Below, in pieces: positions 31,271 to 42,057 of a DNA stretch of 64,000 bases. A program made the position numbers and the translations under genes. Numbering within the stretch: position 1 is the first letter of the stretch; every line of letters starts with the position of its first letter. Source of the DNA: Bryoerythrophyllum caledonicum. Lineage: Eukaryota; Streptophyta; Bryopsida; Pottiales; Pottiaceae. The stretch covers positions 11,906,501-11,970,500 of the forward strand of contig OZ020517.1 of assembly GCA_963971425.1 (NCBI GenBank), in the 5' to 3' direction. A model generated the notes under the pieces. That model made no database searches, was not told the origin of the DNA, and worked only from the letters and a program-made list of their open reading frames with translations.

Positions 31271-32269
31271 CAACTCAATGGATCCATGTTTTACCTTGTG
31301 ATAGGTCATTGCACGCCAAGAATCACAAGTAATGGAGGTGACAAGTGTTTACAATAAAAAAAATGGACCTGCAACGTCTAGGAATATAGAAAGTGACCCT
31401 CTACTTCGGAAAGAGCAATTCTATATTTTGAATAGAATTTTTTTTGTTGGATCTAGAATCTCAACGGTGAATAGAAGTATTATGACTTGTTCTAACAACA
31501 TAAACAAATCATTTTAAAATAAACTAAAAAATCCTTAATTTCCATATGTTTTTACGTGAAAACAATGAAGGTTGCAGCGAACTTTCCTTTACCACTACCC
31601 GCCTCAAATAGTGCAATTGTCAACTCTAGAGTAGCACTATTCAACTCTACAGTACCCTGCCCAGCTGCCAAAAGAGTTGAGCTTTTTGTGTTTTAAGCAC
31701 CATAACTTTTTAAACCCTGAATCTCAAAAAAAAAAAAAGTATTTCCTCCATAAATAACCCATATTCCTCTTCTCACAAAAAAAATTCAAGAAGTTATTTT
31801 CAAAAACGGATTTCTAGGAACCTGCTCAAAATCGATTTTTTCCGCAGGGAGAAATTGTCTAAGCACTTTGAAATCATGTAGTACCACTGCACTAAACATA
31901 AGTTTTAGTGTACCACAGGCTGCTTGCACATTACGTATCCATGACATCCAGTGACGGTCATTTTACAGAGACGGGTGCGAACCAACAAAGTAGTGTATTT
32001 ATTTAGATCAGAAACCAAGTTTTTTAAGCTACACCAGAGCTGCTTTTAAAATTATGAGCCCTGCCCTTGAACACAGCAATGTCTCTAAAGCTTCTACTCG
32101 CAAGGTACGTTGCAGCTGTGCACTTTTGTGGAAACCAGATCATGTAATATTGTTAACTGTTACCTAGAGATAATCGTTTTAAAATTCAACGTTCGACCCA
32201 CGTATAGTCTCCTCAATAAGTCTACGTCTGAGTGCCATACGATCAATCACCCATGAATTGTACATATCG
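31271..32269. other. AT-rich spacer, no gene seen
   Basis: No domain, RNA gene or element end recognised. Confidence 0.3.
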
Positions 32270-32389
32270 AGATATTGGGAACTTTGGCGGCATTTCAGAA
32301 ACGTTGGCGGAGAAGTATGTCTCCAAAGGGATGCTGGACACCCTTCTCCGCCAAAGGTTTATGAAATGCCGCCAAAGTTCCCAATATCT
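32270..32389. repeat. 120-bp near-perfect hairpin
   Basis: Arms of about 46 bases beginning AGATATTGGGAACTTTGGCG are inverted copies with only a few mismatches and one single-base indel. They enclose a loop of about 27 bases. It could be a very short MITE or a hairpin-RNA precursor. No flanking duplication is evident. Confidence 0.8.
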
Positions 32390-33167
32390 AGATAGATGAG
32401 TGCATCTCAGGTACAGGTGCATCTTTTAGCCAACTGTATCAACCTCCCTCAGTGCTTTTGTTTCAACAAGGACCAAGGTCCTTCTGGAAATAGTCATCAC
32501 TTTGGCAGAATTATGCTTGGAAAGCGTTCAACACATAGTGTTAGTGAAAACATCTTCCGGTATATGAAATTCACATAATCGATGTTTACAGAAACAATTA
32601 TTAGAAGAGCCACCACTGAGAAGAGCCACCGCTGTCCATAATGGTGGCCAAAGACAAAGTTCTTAGACTATACTACCACAAGACATAGACTATTCACATC
32701 ACCTACTTGGGTTGGAGACATCAACATGGCTAATTTATTAAAAAGTCTGTATCTATGAAAATTTCAGATTAAAATGTGAAGTTTTCATACTACAATGCAC
32801 ATGTTTAGTGAGAACTTCCGAAATCGCTAGAGCTACAAGATTTAATCGAATTAATAATAAACAACTCCATCTTTCCACTCATGATGCATACGGGTACTTG
32901 GAGCACAACGTGTGGAGGCCCACTAGAAGAGCCGTTACAACCTCTTGCAACAGTTAAAAATCCAACTTAATACGTGAATATGAGTCCATTTTATTAAAGA
33001 CATGATAGTGCACGTACACACGAGATCAGTGGACCCCAAACTCAAACAGACCAGCTCATAATCCCCTGCTACACCTCGGAACCGAGCCACTTTTTCTAGA
33101 TTCGGATACTCGATAAGGACTAGCTAGTCTACTTCGTCACCTTCGCAAAAAGGCATCGGAGATACAT
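32390..33167. other. Spacer before germin gene 3, no gene seen
   Basis: Includes the 3' flank of the minus-strand germin gene. Nothing else recognised. Confidence 0.35.
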
Positions 33168-33818
33168 TTACTTGCGGAACTGCTTCTGGATAAAGTCCAC
33201 GATCTTGGTGTCGATGCGGAATGCCTTCTCCAGCACCTCGTCCTTGATGTCAGGGATGAACAGCGCGGGCGCGATCTGCTGCACTCCGGGGTTCTGGCTG
33301 CTCAGCCCCGCGAACGCCAGCGCCGGCTCCTTCCCCACGTTGAGCTGGAAGTGCACGAGGGCCTTCGGGAACACGAACGCCTCGCCCGCGTAGATCTTGG
33401 TGGCGAACAGCGCATTCGTTGTGTCCACGAACCCGACGTACAGCTCCCCCTTCACCAGGATGAGCAGCTCCGTGGCGCGCGGGTGCGTGTGCGGCGGGTT
33501 GATGCCGCCCTTGGCAAAGTCGATGCGCACCGCGGAGATGCCCAGCGTGTTGAGCCCCGGCAACTGGATCACCGTCGCGGCGGTCACGTTGGACTTGTTG
33601 GGGTTGTCGGTGTTGCCCGCGTTCTTCAGCACGTCGGTCTTGAAGTCTTCGACGGAGACCTTGGCTGCAGGCTTGCAGGTGAAGCCGTTGATGGTGACCG
33701 CGGAGGCATTGTCGCGCACGCAGAAGTCCTGGAGCGGGTCCTCGTCCGCTGCCGTGGCGATCATGGGCGCCAGGAGCAGCACCGCCAGCGTCGCCCACAT
33801 TGCGGCGTTGCTCACCAT
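33168..33818 (-). CDS. Germin-like protein 3 (secreted cupin)
   Basis: 216 codons from the ATG at 33816-33818; the open frame extends upstream only through a non-ATG codon. A signal peptide (MWATLAVLLLAPMIATA) is followed by DPLQDFC and GFTCKPA disulfide cysteines. Box 1 HTHPRATE and box 2 ALVHFQLN carry the usual metal ligands. Likely N-glycosylation sites lie at NKS and NVT, which the other two proteins lack. Most of the second half is near-identical in DNA to genes 1 and 2, while residues 40-75 differ, so it is an older paralogue. It lies inverted relative to the pair, intronless and GC-rich. Confidence 0.94.
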   Translation of the reverse strand: MVSNAAMWATLAVLLLAPMIATAADEDPLQDFCVRDNASAVTINGFTCKPAAKVSVEDFKTDVLKNAGNTDNPNKSNVTAATVIQLPGLNTLGISAVRIDFAKGGINPPHTHPRATELLILVKGELYVGFVDTTNALFATKIYAGEAFVFPKALVHFQLNVGKEPALAFAGLSSQNPGVQQIAPALFIPDIKDEVLEKAFRIDTKIVDFIQKQFRK

Positions 33819-33922
33819 GATGAATCTAGTAACTTGCAGAAGAAAGGGCAATGTGGAAGATGTGTCTATGCAGGTGGAGGAGCTTGTGAGACTGGTTGTG
33901 TTGGATGTTCACGTTGTGACGG

Positions 33923-33930
33923 TTTATATA
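33923..33930 (-). promoter_or_regulatory. TATA box of germin gene 3
   Basis: Reverse complement TATATAAA, about 105 bases before the ATG. Confidence 0.55.
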
Positions 33931-34845
33931 CTGTTTCCCTCAGGACACTCAATTATTGAAGCTCCGATTATCTGATAGATGAAATGAATCAGAGCTGCGT
34001 CCATGGTGACGTTGCAAAAGGATGCGACCACGTCAGGTCGTCGTGCACGAGCGCGAATTTGTCAACCGGCTACTTTGGCGTAGTCATCGACGAAGTTGTG
34101 GCTTTGGAAATTCGAGAGGAACTGTTCGGGTCTAACATGATCTCTGCTGCTTCTGGACATTACTAGACTTCAGTGACAGTGGAATGATTGATGAGATTGC
34201 TGGACGAAGATATTTGTGTGCGATGTCATGCTTCGTCGGTCATGCACGTGGTTGTGAGTTTGAAAACTTGGTGGAGTTGATGGTACAATCTGCCCCGCAT
34301 TTCCACAAAGATGTGTGAGAAGTTACGACAATGCGGCACTGTTTTGTGTCAGGGTCGAGCAAAGTGCCGGAGAAGTTGATGACGTGTCCGCGCCTGGGAT
34401 TTGACTGGTGCAATGAAATTTTAGCGCACTTGATATTCAGCTTAGCCCTCGATCAATTGGAAATAGTTTCGCCGGGCGTGATTAAAAATGAAGGGGTCTT
34501 CATTGACTGAAGTGTAACTCGTATGATTCATCACGAGCGCCTCCTTACATTTCGTACTTCAAGCACTACGGCTTTGGAGTTTGGGGTTGAGGGTTTGCTG
34601 ACCACGTGCCACTCTACACCCTTTTCCTTCAAATATACCGCTTCTTTGAAGTTTGAAAGCTTAACATTTGAATATATGATCAACTTAGCCCATGACCGCT
34701 GAGATATGTTATTTCGCCGCGCGTGGTTGAAGATGAAGCACTCTTAAATTGACCGAGTTTGAAGTATCATCGTAAGCCTCGATACGTGCATAAGTACCAT
34801 GAGAAAATATTAGACCTCATAACGAACCCTGTCATTTTTCATTTA
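33931..34845. other. Upstream flank of germin gene 3, no gene seen
   Basis: Higher GC than the repeats, with no recognised domain or element end. Confidence 0.3.
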
Positions 34846-34969
34846 CTATTTTGAGGATTTTATGAGTGGGGGAGTCAGTTTGGACAAAATCGGAAACGCT
34901 TTTCCGATTTTCAATGAGCAAAGAGCGACACTTTTGAATAAAAAACGACGAGGTTCCTTGTAGTGCGGA

Positions 34970-35272
34970 ATGAAAAACGATGTTGTTTGTAGTAGTGCCT
35001 GTTCCGGAGCAACCACAATAGAGAAATTTACAATGTCTACATGTGGCAATTCTTTTGCTACGATGGCCTTTGCCACCATGAATCCTGAATATGGAGCTCG
35101 ATTAGTGGCATTTGAGGTGCCTCTCATGATTATCCATATAGGGAATGTAAAGCCATGTATGAATCCATACATTATACGAAACTTAGGAGTTGATGAAGTT
35201 GCTCAATTCTACCATGAGAGGACATTGCCAACTAATCAAACCATTTTTGGAACTCAATTAGTGGATTTATGA
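34970..35272 (+). pseudogene. Unrecognised open frame interrupted by the 22.7-kb insertion
   Basis: A 100-codon frame with no recognised domain stops just at the 9-bp duplication (35266-35274). Beyond the right copy of that duplication (57998-58006) a plausible continuation reads HDAASDVAQAKIKAF and ends at a stop near 58071, if one or two bases were lost. This suggests one reading frame split by the insertion. Function unknown; could itself be transposon-derived. Confidence 0.35.
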
Positions 35273-36086
35273 TGCAGGAATGCTATCTTGTGAGCGGTGA
35301 GCTGTATGCGGTGAACACTAAATTTTTCAGTTTTTTTTCCACATGTATTTTCAAATTTTGAAATCAGTGCCTATGGCCATGGGTTAAATTTAGTCTATCT
35401 TGACATATGATTAAAGACTTCTTTATTTACATTGATTTGTTTTGCTCCTTTTCCACTTGGCAAACTATCTATTTCTATCAAGGTACTATTTACAGCACCT
35501 CCTTATTTCATAATTTTACTACTTCATTTTGTCTTATTATTTCTCTCTGCATTTATAAGCTCCAAGGAGAAGATTACTCCTACACTCAAAATATTGACTT
35601 ATTTGAACTAATTTTATTTGAAACCCTTTACAAGTTTACACTTTGCTATTCACATACAATAACTTTGAGTTTCCACATAATCTGCATAGAATGGCTGATA
35701 GTGATTCTTTTCTATATGCACAGACCTCCCTAGGAGACTAAGGGGCTGTTCACACCTGAAGCCCATAGACACAAGTGGTACCCCGCTTGAAGGATGAAAC
35801 CATTGTAAGTGGGGTACCTTCTACCAAACAAGGGAGTTGTAAGTGGGTTGTGGCTCAAAGTTTAGGTGTAAACCCGAATAGAAGGGTTGTGACCCATTGT
35901 GCACTTGGGCTGAATTTCTAAGTAATTGTATGAAAACGGGCTCATTTTAGAATTACCTCATAGTGAAAGAAAGATAAAGCAGTTCTAGTACATCCTCGAA
36001 TTGTTGTTGCCATACGCACCTATACCTTCAACCAAGCATTTTGACCTTGACCAAAAAGTAAGTAAATTGTTAGTTATGCTCATGTA

Positions 36087-37037
36087 CAATAGGGTGACAT
36101 TCAAATTGGCGTTTGGGCAATTCCAGGGATGGTGTCCCACACTGCTGCCAACTTTGATGCCCTCCACAGGGCTGAAAAATTGTTCTTTTACCCTGAAATT
36201 TTGGGAACAGCATCACCTCTATGTTAAAAACATGCATACCAAATTTCAAGTCCAGAGGACTTTTAAAACAAAAGATATTAAAAATTAACCACCATGGGGT
36301 AGCTGTGAGAAAAGTTTCTCAACCGCCAACTTTGACACCATCCCAAGGATTGAGGAATTTTTTTTTGCCCATGGAATTTTTGGAGTGAGAACACCTTTAT
36401 GTTGATTACATGTGTGGAAATTTTCAAGTCCAAAAAATGCACAAAAAAAATCACATCCCAAATCTACCAACAAGTGTAATTGTGAGAAAAAAAGGGAAAA
36501 ACCATTTTACTACTTCCAACTTTGACACCCTCCCTAGGATTGAGGGTTTGTTATTTCAACATGAAATTTTTGACACATGGTAACCTTTATGTTGATAACA
36601 TGTGGGAAAATTTTCAAGGCCAAAAAATGTATTCAAAAGAAGATATTCAAAATCTACTAACATGGGGGTTAGTTGTGAGAAAAGTTTCACAGCTGCCCAC
36701 TTTGACACCCTCCCAAGAATTCAAAAAAATTTATTTGTCCATGAAATTTTGGGTATGAAGTCACCTTCACGTCAAATACAAGTGTGGAAAATTTCAAAAT
36801 CCAAAAGATTTACACAAAAAAACATATACCAAGTCTACCAACATGTATTGTTGTGACAAACAAAGGGGAAAGTTTACCACTACTTCCAACTTCAACACCC
36901 TTCCTAGGATTGAGTTTTTGTTGATACATAATGAAATTTTGGCCACAAGATCATCTCTATATTGGTAACATGTGAGATAGATTTCAAAGCTAAAAGATGT
37001 ATATACAAAAAAAAATTATTCCATATCTACCAACGTG
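36087..37037 (+). repeat. Left inverted repeat of the Tc1-like transposon
   Basis: Tandem, diverged units of about 180 bp. Pairs with 38817-39766. Confidence 0.85.
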
Positions 37038-38034
37038 TATGTCCTCCATTAGCATCAATCACCGCTTGTAACCTTGAGGGCATAGAATGACCTAGTTGAA
37101 GGAGCTTTGTATCACTAACCAAATTCCACTCTTTTTCAAGAACTACCTTCATCACTTTTAAGTTTCTAGGGCATTCCTTGCCATGTTGCACAACATCTTT
37201 TAGCATCCTCCAGACATTCTCGATTGGATTGAGATCGGGAAAGTTTGCAGGCCAATCGAGCTTTTCGAGTTGGTGGGTTTGTCTCCATTCTTCACATGTT
37301 TTGCTACGATGAACAGGTGCACCATCTTCCATTAGCACTCCTTCTAGAAGTCTACTCAAGAAATGAATCAGTTCGCCATCGTAGACCACTTCAACAAAAT
37401 CTTTAGCAAAACGTTGAGTTTTTGGCATAAAGACAAGTTGTGACTTTTGTCCTCCAGCAAATGCACCCCAAATCATCAAAGATGTCCGTCCACTTTTAAA
37501 AGTAGGAACTATACAACTTGATGAATAACGCTCATATGCACTTCTCCAAACATGAATTTGCCGAGAACTTTTTCCAATCTCAAAAGTAGATTCATCTGTC
37601 CAAACAATACGCTCCCACTCTTCTGGACTCCATCCATGGTACTTCTGAGCAAAAGCTAACCGTTGAGACATGTGATGGAATGTCAAAAAAGGTTTTTTGA
37701 CTGCAATTCGACTAAAAATACCACTTTTATGTAATACCCTTTGAATAGTACGTCTACACACTTGAGTACGGCACATATTAGTAATCTCTGAGAGCGAGGA
37801 ACGACGATGAGTTTTTGCATAACGCACAATATTATTCACATCTCTCTCACTAAGTTTTTTAGCGTGACTTCCACCGCAAGGTTTGCGCTTATAAGTTCCA
37901 TCTTCTTTAAACGTTTTTAGTAACCTCTGAACTGTTCTAACAGAAACTCCAGTAATGGCTGCAATTTGAACTCCTGTATTTCCTCCCTCACTCAAACCTA
38001 TAATGCGAGCACGGATTTCATCTGAAATTGCCAT
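37027..38034 (-). CDS. Tc1-family transposase, DD34E, apparently intact
   Basis: 335 codons from ATG (38032-38034) to TAG (37027-37029), a normal length for the family. The N terminus has two helix-turn-helix domains: TGVSVRTVQRLLKTF in the first, and a second around RRTIQRVLHKSG. They bind the inverted repeats. The catalytic triad is in VWTDEST, LMEDGAPVH and PDLNPIEN; the spacing from the second Asp to the Glu is 34 residues (DD34E). A basic stretch KRKPCGGSHAKK lies between the two halves. The stop overlaps the inner edge of the left repeat arm. No frameshift or nonsense mutation is seen. It would cut and paste the element at TA sites, and could also move the related foldback elements. Confidence 0.92.
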   Translation of the reverse strand: MAISDEIRARIIGLSEGGNTGVQIAAITGVSVRTVQRLLKTFKEDGTYKRKPCGGSHAKKLSERDVNNIVRYAKTHRRSSLSEITNMCRTQVCRRTIQRVLHKSGIFSRIAVKKPFLTFHHMSQRLAFAQKYHGWSPEEWERIVWTDESTFEIGKSSRQIHVWRSAYERYSSSCIVPTFKSGRTSLMIWGAFAGGQKSQLVFMPKTQRFAKDFVEVVYDGELIHFLSRLLEGVLMEDGAPVHRSKTCEEWRQTHQLEKLDWPANFPDLNPIENVWRMLKDVVQHGKECPRNLKVMKVVLEKEWNLVSDTKLLQLGHSMPSRLQAVIDANGGHTRW

Positions 38035-38194
38035 TATAGACTATTTTTTATGATGTTGATACAATACTAAATGCTCTTCAATAAGTAATCAATATAACAC
38101 TCAACCTATGGCAATTGGATTATATAATTCAGTAAACACAAAGGAATCAGTTTATGGCATGTGCACTAAATAAATCAATCAACAACATAACACT

Positions 38195-38347
38195 CACATT
38201 GACATGTGCATTAGGTGATAACCATGGCATGTGCATTAGATGATAACCATGGCATGTGCATCAATTGAGTGAACCAAAAAATACTCTTGGATATACTCAT
38301 GCCACATGTGATTCGTCAACACTCAGTAAACTAGTCAACAACACTCA

Positions 38348-38392
<45 letters not shown>

Positions 38393-38520
38393 ACTCAACA
38401 AATCAGCCCATATGTGATATGCCCACTCAATTGATCAGCCCATATGTGATTTGTCTACTCAATCAGTCAACAACACTCAGCCCATATCTAATATGTCCAC
38501 TCAATACCATCTCGACATTC
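38195..38520. repeat. Short direct repeats upstream of the transposase
   Basis: CATGGCATGTGCATTAG and ATGATAACC recur at 38195-38270, and CAGCCCATATGTGAT recurs at about 38404 and 38447 with a diverged third near 38478. Confidence 0.6.
38351..38390. repeat. (AT)20 microsatellite
   Basis: Forty bases of uninterrupted AT dinucleotides, inside the Tc1-like element upstream of the transposase. Confidence 0.98.
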
Positions 38521-38816
38521 ACTCTATTACAAATCACATGACAAAATACACACAACATTTCCTTTACATAGTGCTCAACAGATATTTGGAAGAGAAAACT
38601 CGTCATACGTGCATAATGCACACCAAACCTTATGTCAAGTGGATTCTTCTACACAAAACAACTCTGCAATTCTACATGTAGATTTCATTGATCTTTTCAA
38701 GATGCATTTATGTTTGGTAGCTTAGTCACATGAATAAAATCAATGAAGAGTACAAGGTGTCAAAGATAATTTGACATTCTCAATATGCCCCTTCAATGTA
38801 GTTTCTCATTGTTACA

Positions 38817-39766
38817 AACATTGGTAGATATGGAATAATTTTTTTTGGATATACATCTTTTAGCTTTGAAATCTATCTCATATGTTACCAATATAGAGAT
38901 GATCTTGTGGCCAAAATTTCATTATGTATCAACAAAAACTCAATCCTAGGAAGGGTGTTGAAGTTGGAAGTAGTGGTAAACTTTCCCCTTTGTTTGTCAC
39001 AACAATACATGTTGGTAGACTTGGTATATGTTTTTTTGTGTAAATCTTTTGGATTTTGAAATTTTCCACACTTGTATTTGACGTGAAGGTGACTTCATAC
39101 CCAAAATTTCATGGACAAATAAATTTTTTTGAATTCTTGGGAGGGTGTCAAAGTGGGCAGCTGTGAAACTTTTCTCACAACTAACCCCCATGTTAGTAGA
39201 TTTTGAATATCTTCTTTTGAATACATTTTTTGGCCTTGAAAATTTTCCCACATGTTATCAACATAAAGGTTACCATGTGTCAAAAATTTCATGTTGAAAT
39301 AACAAACCCTCAATCCTAGGGAGGGTGTCAAAGTTGGAAGTAGTAAAATGGTTTTTCCCTTTTTTTCTCACAATTACACTTGTTGGTAGATTTGGGATGT
39401 GATTTTTTTTGTGCATTTTTTGGACTTGAAAATTTCCACACATGTAATCAACATAAAGGTGTTCTCACTCCAAAAAATCCATGGGCAAAAAAAAATTCCT
39501 CAATCCTTGGGATGGTGTCAAAGTTGGCGGTTGAGAAACTTTTCTCACAGCTACCCCATGGTGGTTAATTTTTAATATCTTTTGTTTTATAAGTCCTCTG
39601 GACTTGAAATTTGGTATGCATGTTTTTAACATAGAGGTGATGTTGTTCCCAAAATTTCAGGGTAAAAGAACAATTTTTCAGCCGTGTGGAGGGCGTCAAA
39701 GTTGGCAGCAGTGTGGGACACCATCCCTGGAATTGCCCAAACGCCAATTTGAATGTCACCCTACTG
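38817..39766 (-). repeat. Right inverted repeat of the Tc1-like transposon
   Basis: Inverted copy of 36087-37037; the outer end is reversed CAGTAGGGTGACATTC then TA. Confidence 0.85.
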
Positions 39767-39997
39767 TACAATCTTCATGCAACAGGTGTGCTCTAAAATG
39801 CTCAAAAACATCACTAAAGGCCTGAAAATGGACTTGAAAATGTTTGGACAACACACAATAAATCACAAAAATAGTAGTATAGGAAGGTTTTTATCCAACA
39901 ATTGCACACCGAAAGCTACACTGTTCACTGAATATATTGTGGAGGTATAGGTAATGTGGATGAAAATTGAGGTGGACCACATCAATTTTGGTTATTA

Positions 39998-40215
39998 CAT
40001 ATAGTATTAATATGTTATTATTACATGTTATTATTATGTTATTATGTTATTATTATGTTATTATTTTATTATGTTATATTCTTATGTTAATATTATTTTA
40101 TGTTATGTTATATTATAATATTATGTTAATATTATTATGTTATATTATTTTATTAGGTTATTATGTTATTATGTTATTATTATATTATTATTATGTTATT
40201 ATATTATAATTTTGG
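39998..40215. repeat. Low-complexity TTATTATG tract
   Basis: Over 200 bases of degenerate TTATTATG/TTATATTA repeats. Confidence 0.9.
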
Positions 40216-41240
40216 TTTTGAGTACAATTTGTAAAAACTTATCCACATCAATTGCCGTGTCTTTTATTTTGAAACAAGCCACACTATTTCTAATGGACAT
40301 GATTTGATGTGGATGGAAAATTCAAGTGGACCACTTTAATTTGCGTTTAATGAAATTATTGTAGGAAATTTCAAATAGTCTAGTCTACACTATATTCAGG
40401 GAACGGTGTAGTAGGCTTGGTGGCTAGAGTAGTGTAAGGGCTTGAAAGGGAGGCTAGAGGTGGCTAGTAGGCTCGGTGGCGCCATTTTGGTCACCACACG
40501 GGATCCGGCCGGAATTTGGGGGGAAAGGGGGGCCTCAAGGGGGCCCAATTGGCCCTTTTCGGCCCCACGCAAAGGCTCAAGAAGGCTCAAGCACTTTTTC
40601 TCCTCAAGATTCCTCTAAGCCCCAAAATATTGCAAATATGTAGATCCTCTAGAAAATTGATACATACCTTGTTTTTTGGCCGCCTTGGAAAATTCTTCTT
40701 CCAATTCTCACGCCATGAGCAGTAAATGTAACTTCTTTCTTTGATGAACAAAACTAACGGGAAAGAAGTTGTCAAAAAACTTCAGTTCTAAAATAGTCAA
40801 AATCCAGCATTAAAATATTATAAGTGATTGGCTGAAATTCGTTTTGAAAAATACTCTCCCGGCCTTCCGGAAATACAACCTCCTAGAGGTTGTAGGAAAT
40901 AAGTCTCCTTAAGTTCCGTAAAACACTATTCAAATCTGCCATGTAGGATTCCAACTAGGTTTCTCATCCACGGAAAACACTTTGGGCCACAGCCCGCATT
41001 TTGCTTGATGTAAACCCATTTCCAGGGTACCAATTCTTTACTCCAATCAAAACTCGGGAATTCTTTGGACTCCAGCCCAAACCATCTAGATGTAAATAGC
41101 CCCTAACTTATGCTTCGAACTTGAGGTACTTAACTCAGACCAAGTGCATGCAACAATTTTATTTTCCTAAATTCTTCTCAATGCAATATTTCATATCAGA
41201 CTTATACACATACTTATACTATCATACACAGATGGAGGTA
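40216..41240. other. Spacer, with a G/C-rich island at 40400-40620, no gene seen
   Basis: The island has runs such as GGGGGGAAAGGGGGG-like sequence and repeated GGTGGCTAG words. No domain recognised. Confidence 0.3.
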
Positions 41241-41244
41241 TTAA

Positions 41245-42053
41245 CCCCTAAAGGACCAATGTCCCCTCGGGGGACATTTTGAGTTTGGGTAAGGTACCAC
41301 GTTTTCAATTCTAGGCATTATTTTTTGAGATTTTTTACAGAATGGACAACTTTTGATGAGCTTTGCGTAGACACAAATCTCGTAGAATTCCAACTTACAG
41401 TTCAAAAGTTACAATTTCTTTTCACTTACATATACAAATAGTGCAGCAGTTTAGTGTGACATATCACAAATACTGTCACCAAACTTTAATAACTTCTAAA
41501 TTCAATAGATATTCGAGTTTTTGTCCATTTAAAAGAAAGAAAATGTCCTCTTGGAAAGGAGATTGAGACCTTTGCATCTACCGTACGGATTTGTGAATTT
41601 CAAATATTTGAGAAGGATATGATATATGCAAAATATAAAGTGTATTGTTGATTCTCGGCACATAGTTGCATTGCAGGATTTTTTAGGACATCTTCTACAC
41701 CTCTTCTACTTCTAAAATTTGGTGCACATGTGCCTAACATGATCCTTCTCAAGTTAACACAATAAATTCACGGCCCGTAGTGCAAAAAGTTGCCATAGAA
41801 GGTGGTCGAAGTTTGTTGAAGGTGTATAGTATGACCTGAAAAAGAGAGTACGTCGCTCCTCAAAGGCTAATATCTTTCAATCCGGGCGGTCAAACTTACC
41901 AAAAATTTTACCACTCACTCGCATACAAGTCTAGTACAAGATCCTACGGTTAAATTTTCAAAAAAAATGATTTTGTATCATTTTGTGCTGAATGTGCTGA
42001 AAATGGCAGTTTTGGAGTGTTTTTGAGGAAGAATTGCCTGGGTCCTTTAGGGG
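41245..42053 (+). mobile_element. TTAA-flanked element, 809 bp
   Basis: TTAA at 41241-41244 and 42054-42057. A perfect 13-bp inverted end CCCCTAAAGGACC occurs at both termini, with a subterminal palindrome GTCCCCTCGGGGGAC just inside the left end. The interior contains the family blocks CTTTAATAACTT, CTACACCTCTTCTAC and GGGCGGTCAAAC. No coding sequence. The clearest copy of the family in the window. Confidence 0.85.
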
Positions 42054-42057
42054 TTAA

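Larger units (their letters stand above)
36087..39766 (-). mobile_element. Complete Tc1-like transposon, 3680 bp, with 950-bp inverted repeats
   Basis: TA dinucleotides flank CAATAGGGTGACATTC (left) and reversed CAGTAGGGTGACATTC (right). Arms 36087-37037 and 38817-39766 are inverted copies, about 98% alike where compared. Each arm is a run of about five diverged units of roughly 180 bp with the recurring words CAACTTTGACACCCTCC, AAATTTTCAAG and ATCTACCAACATGTG. The intact transposase lies between them on the minus strand. High arm identity and the open frame point to recent activity. Confidence 0.9.
35742..41103. mobile_element. PIF/Harbinger-like ends, TAA flanks, split by a Tc1-like element
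   Basis: TAA at 35739-35741 then GGGGCTGTTCACACC; at the right, reversed GGGGCTATTTACATC then TAA at 41104-41106. A GTGTAAACCC/GTAAACCC word occurs near both ends. Without the 3.7-kb Tc1 element it would be about 1.7 kb. No transposase. The end match is short, so this is tentative. Confidence 0.35.
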
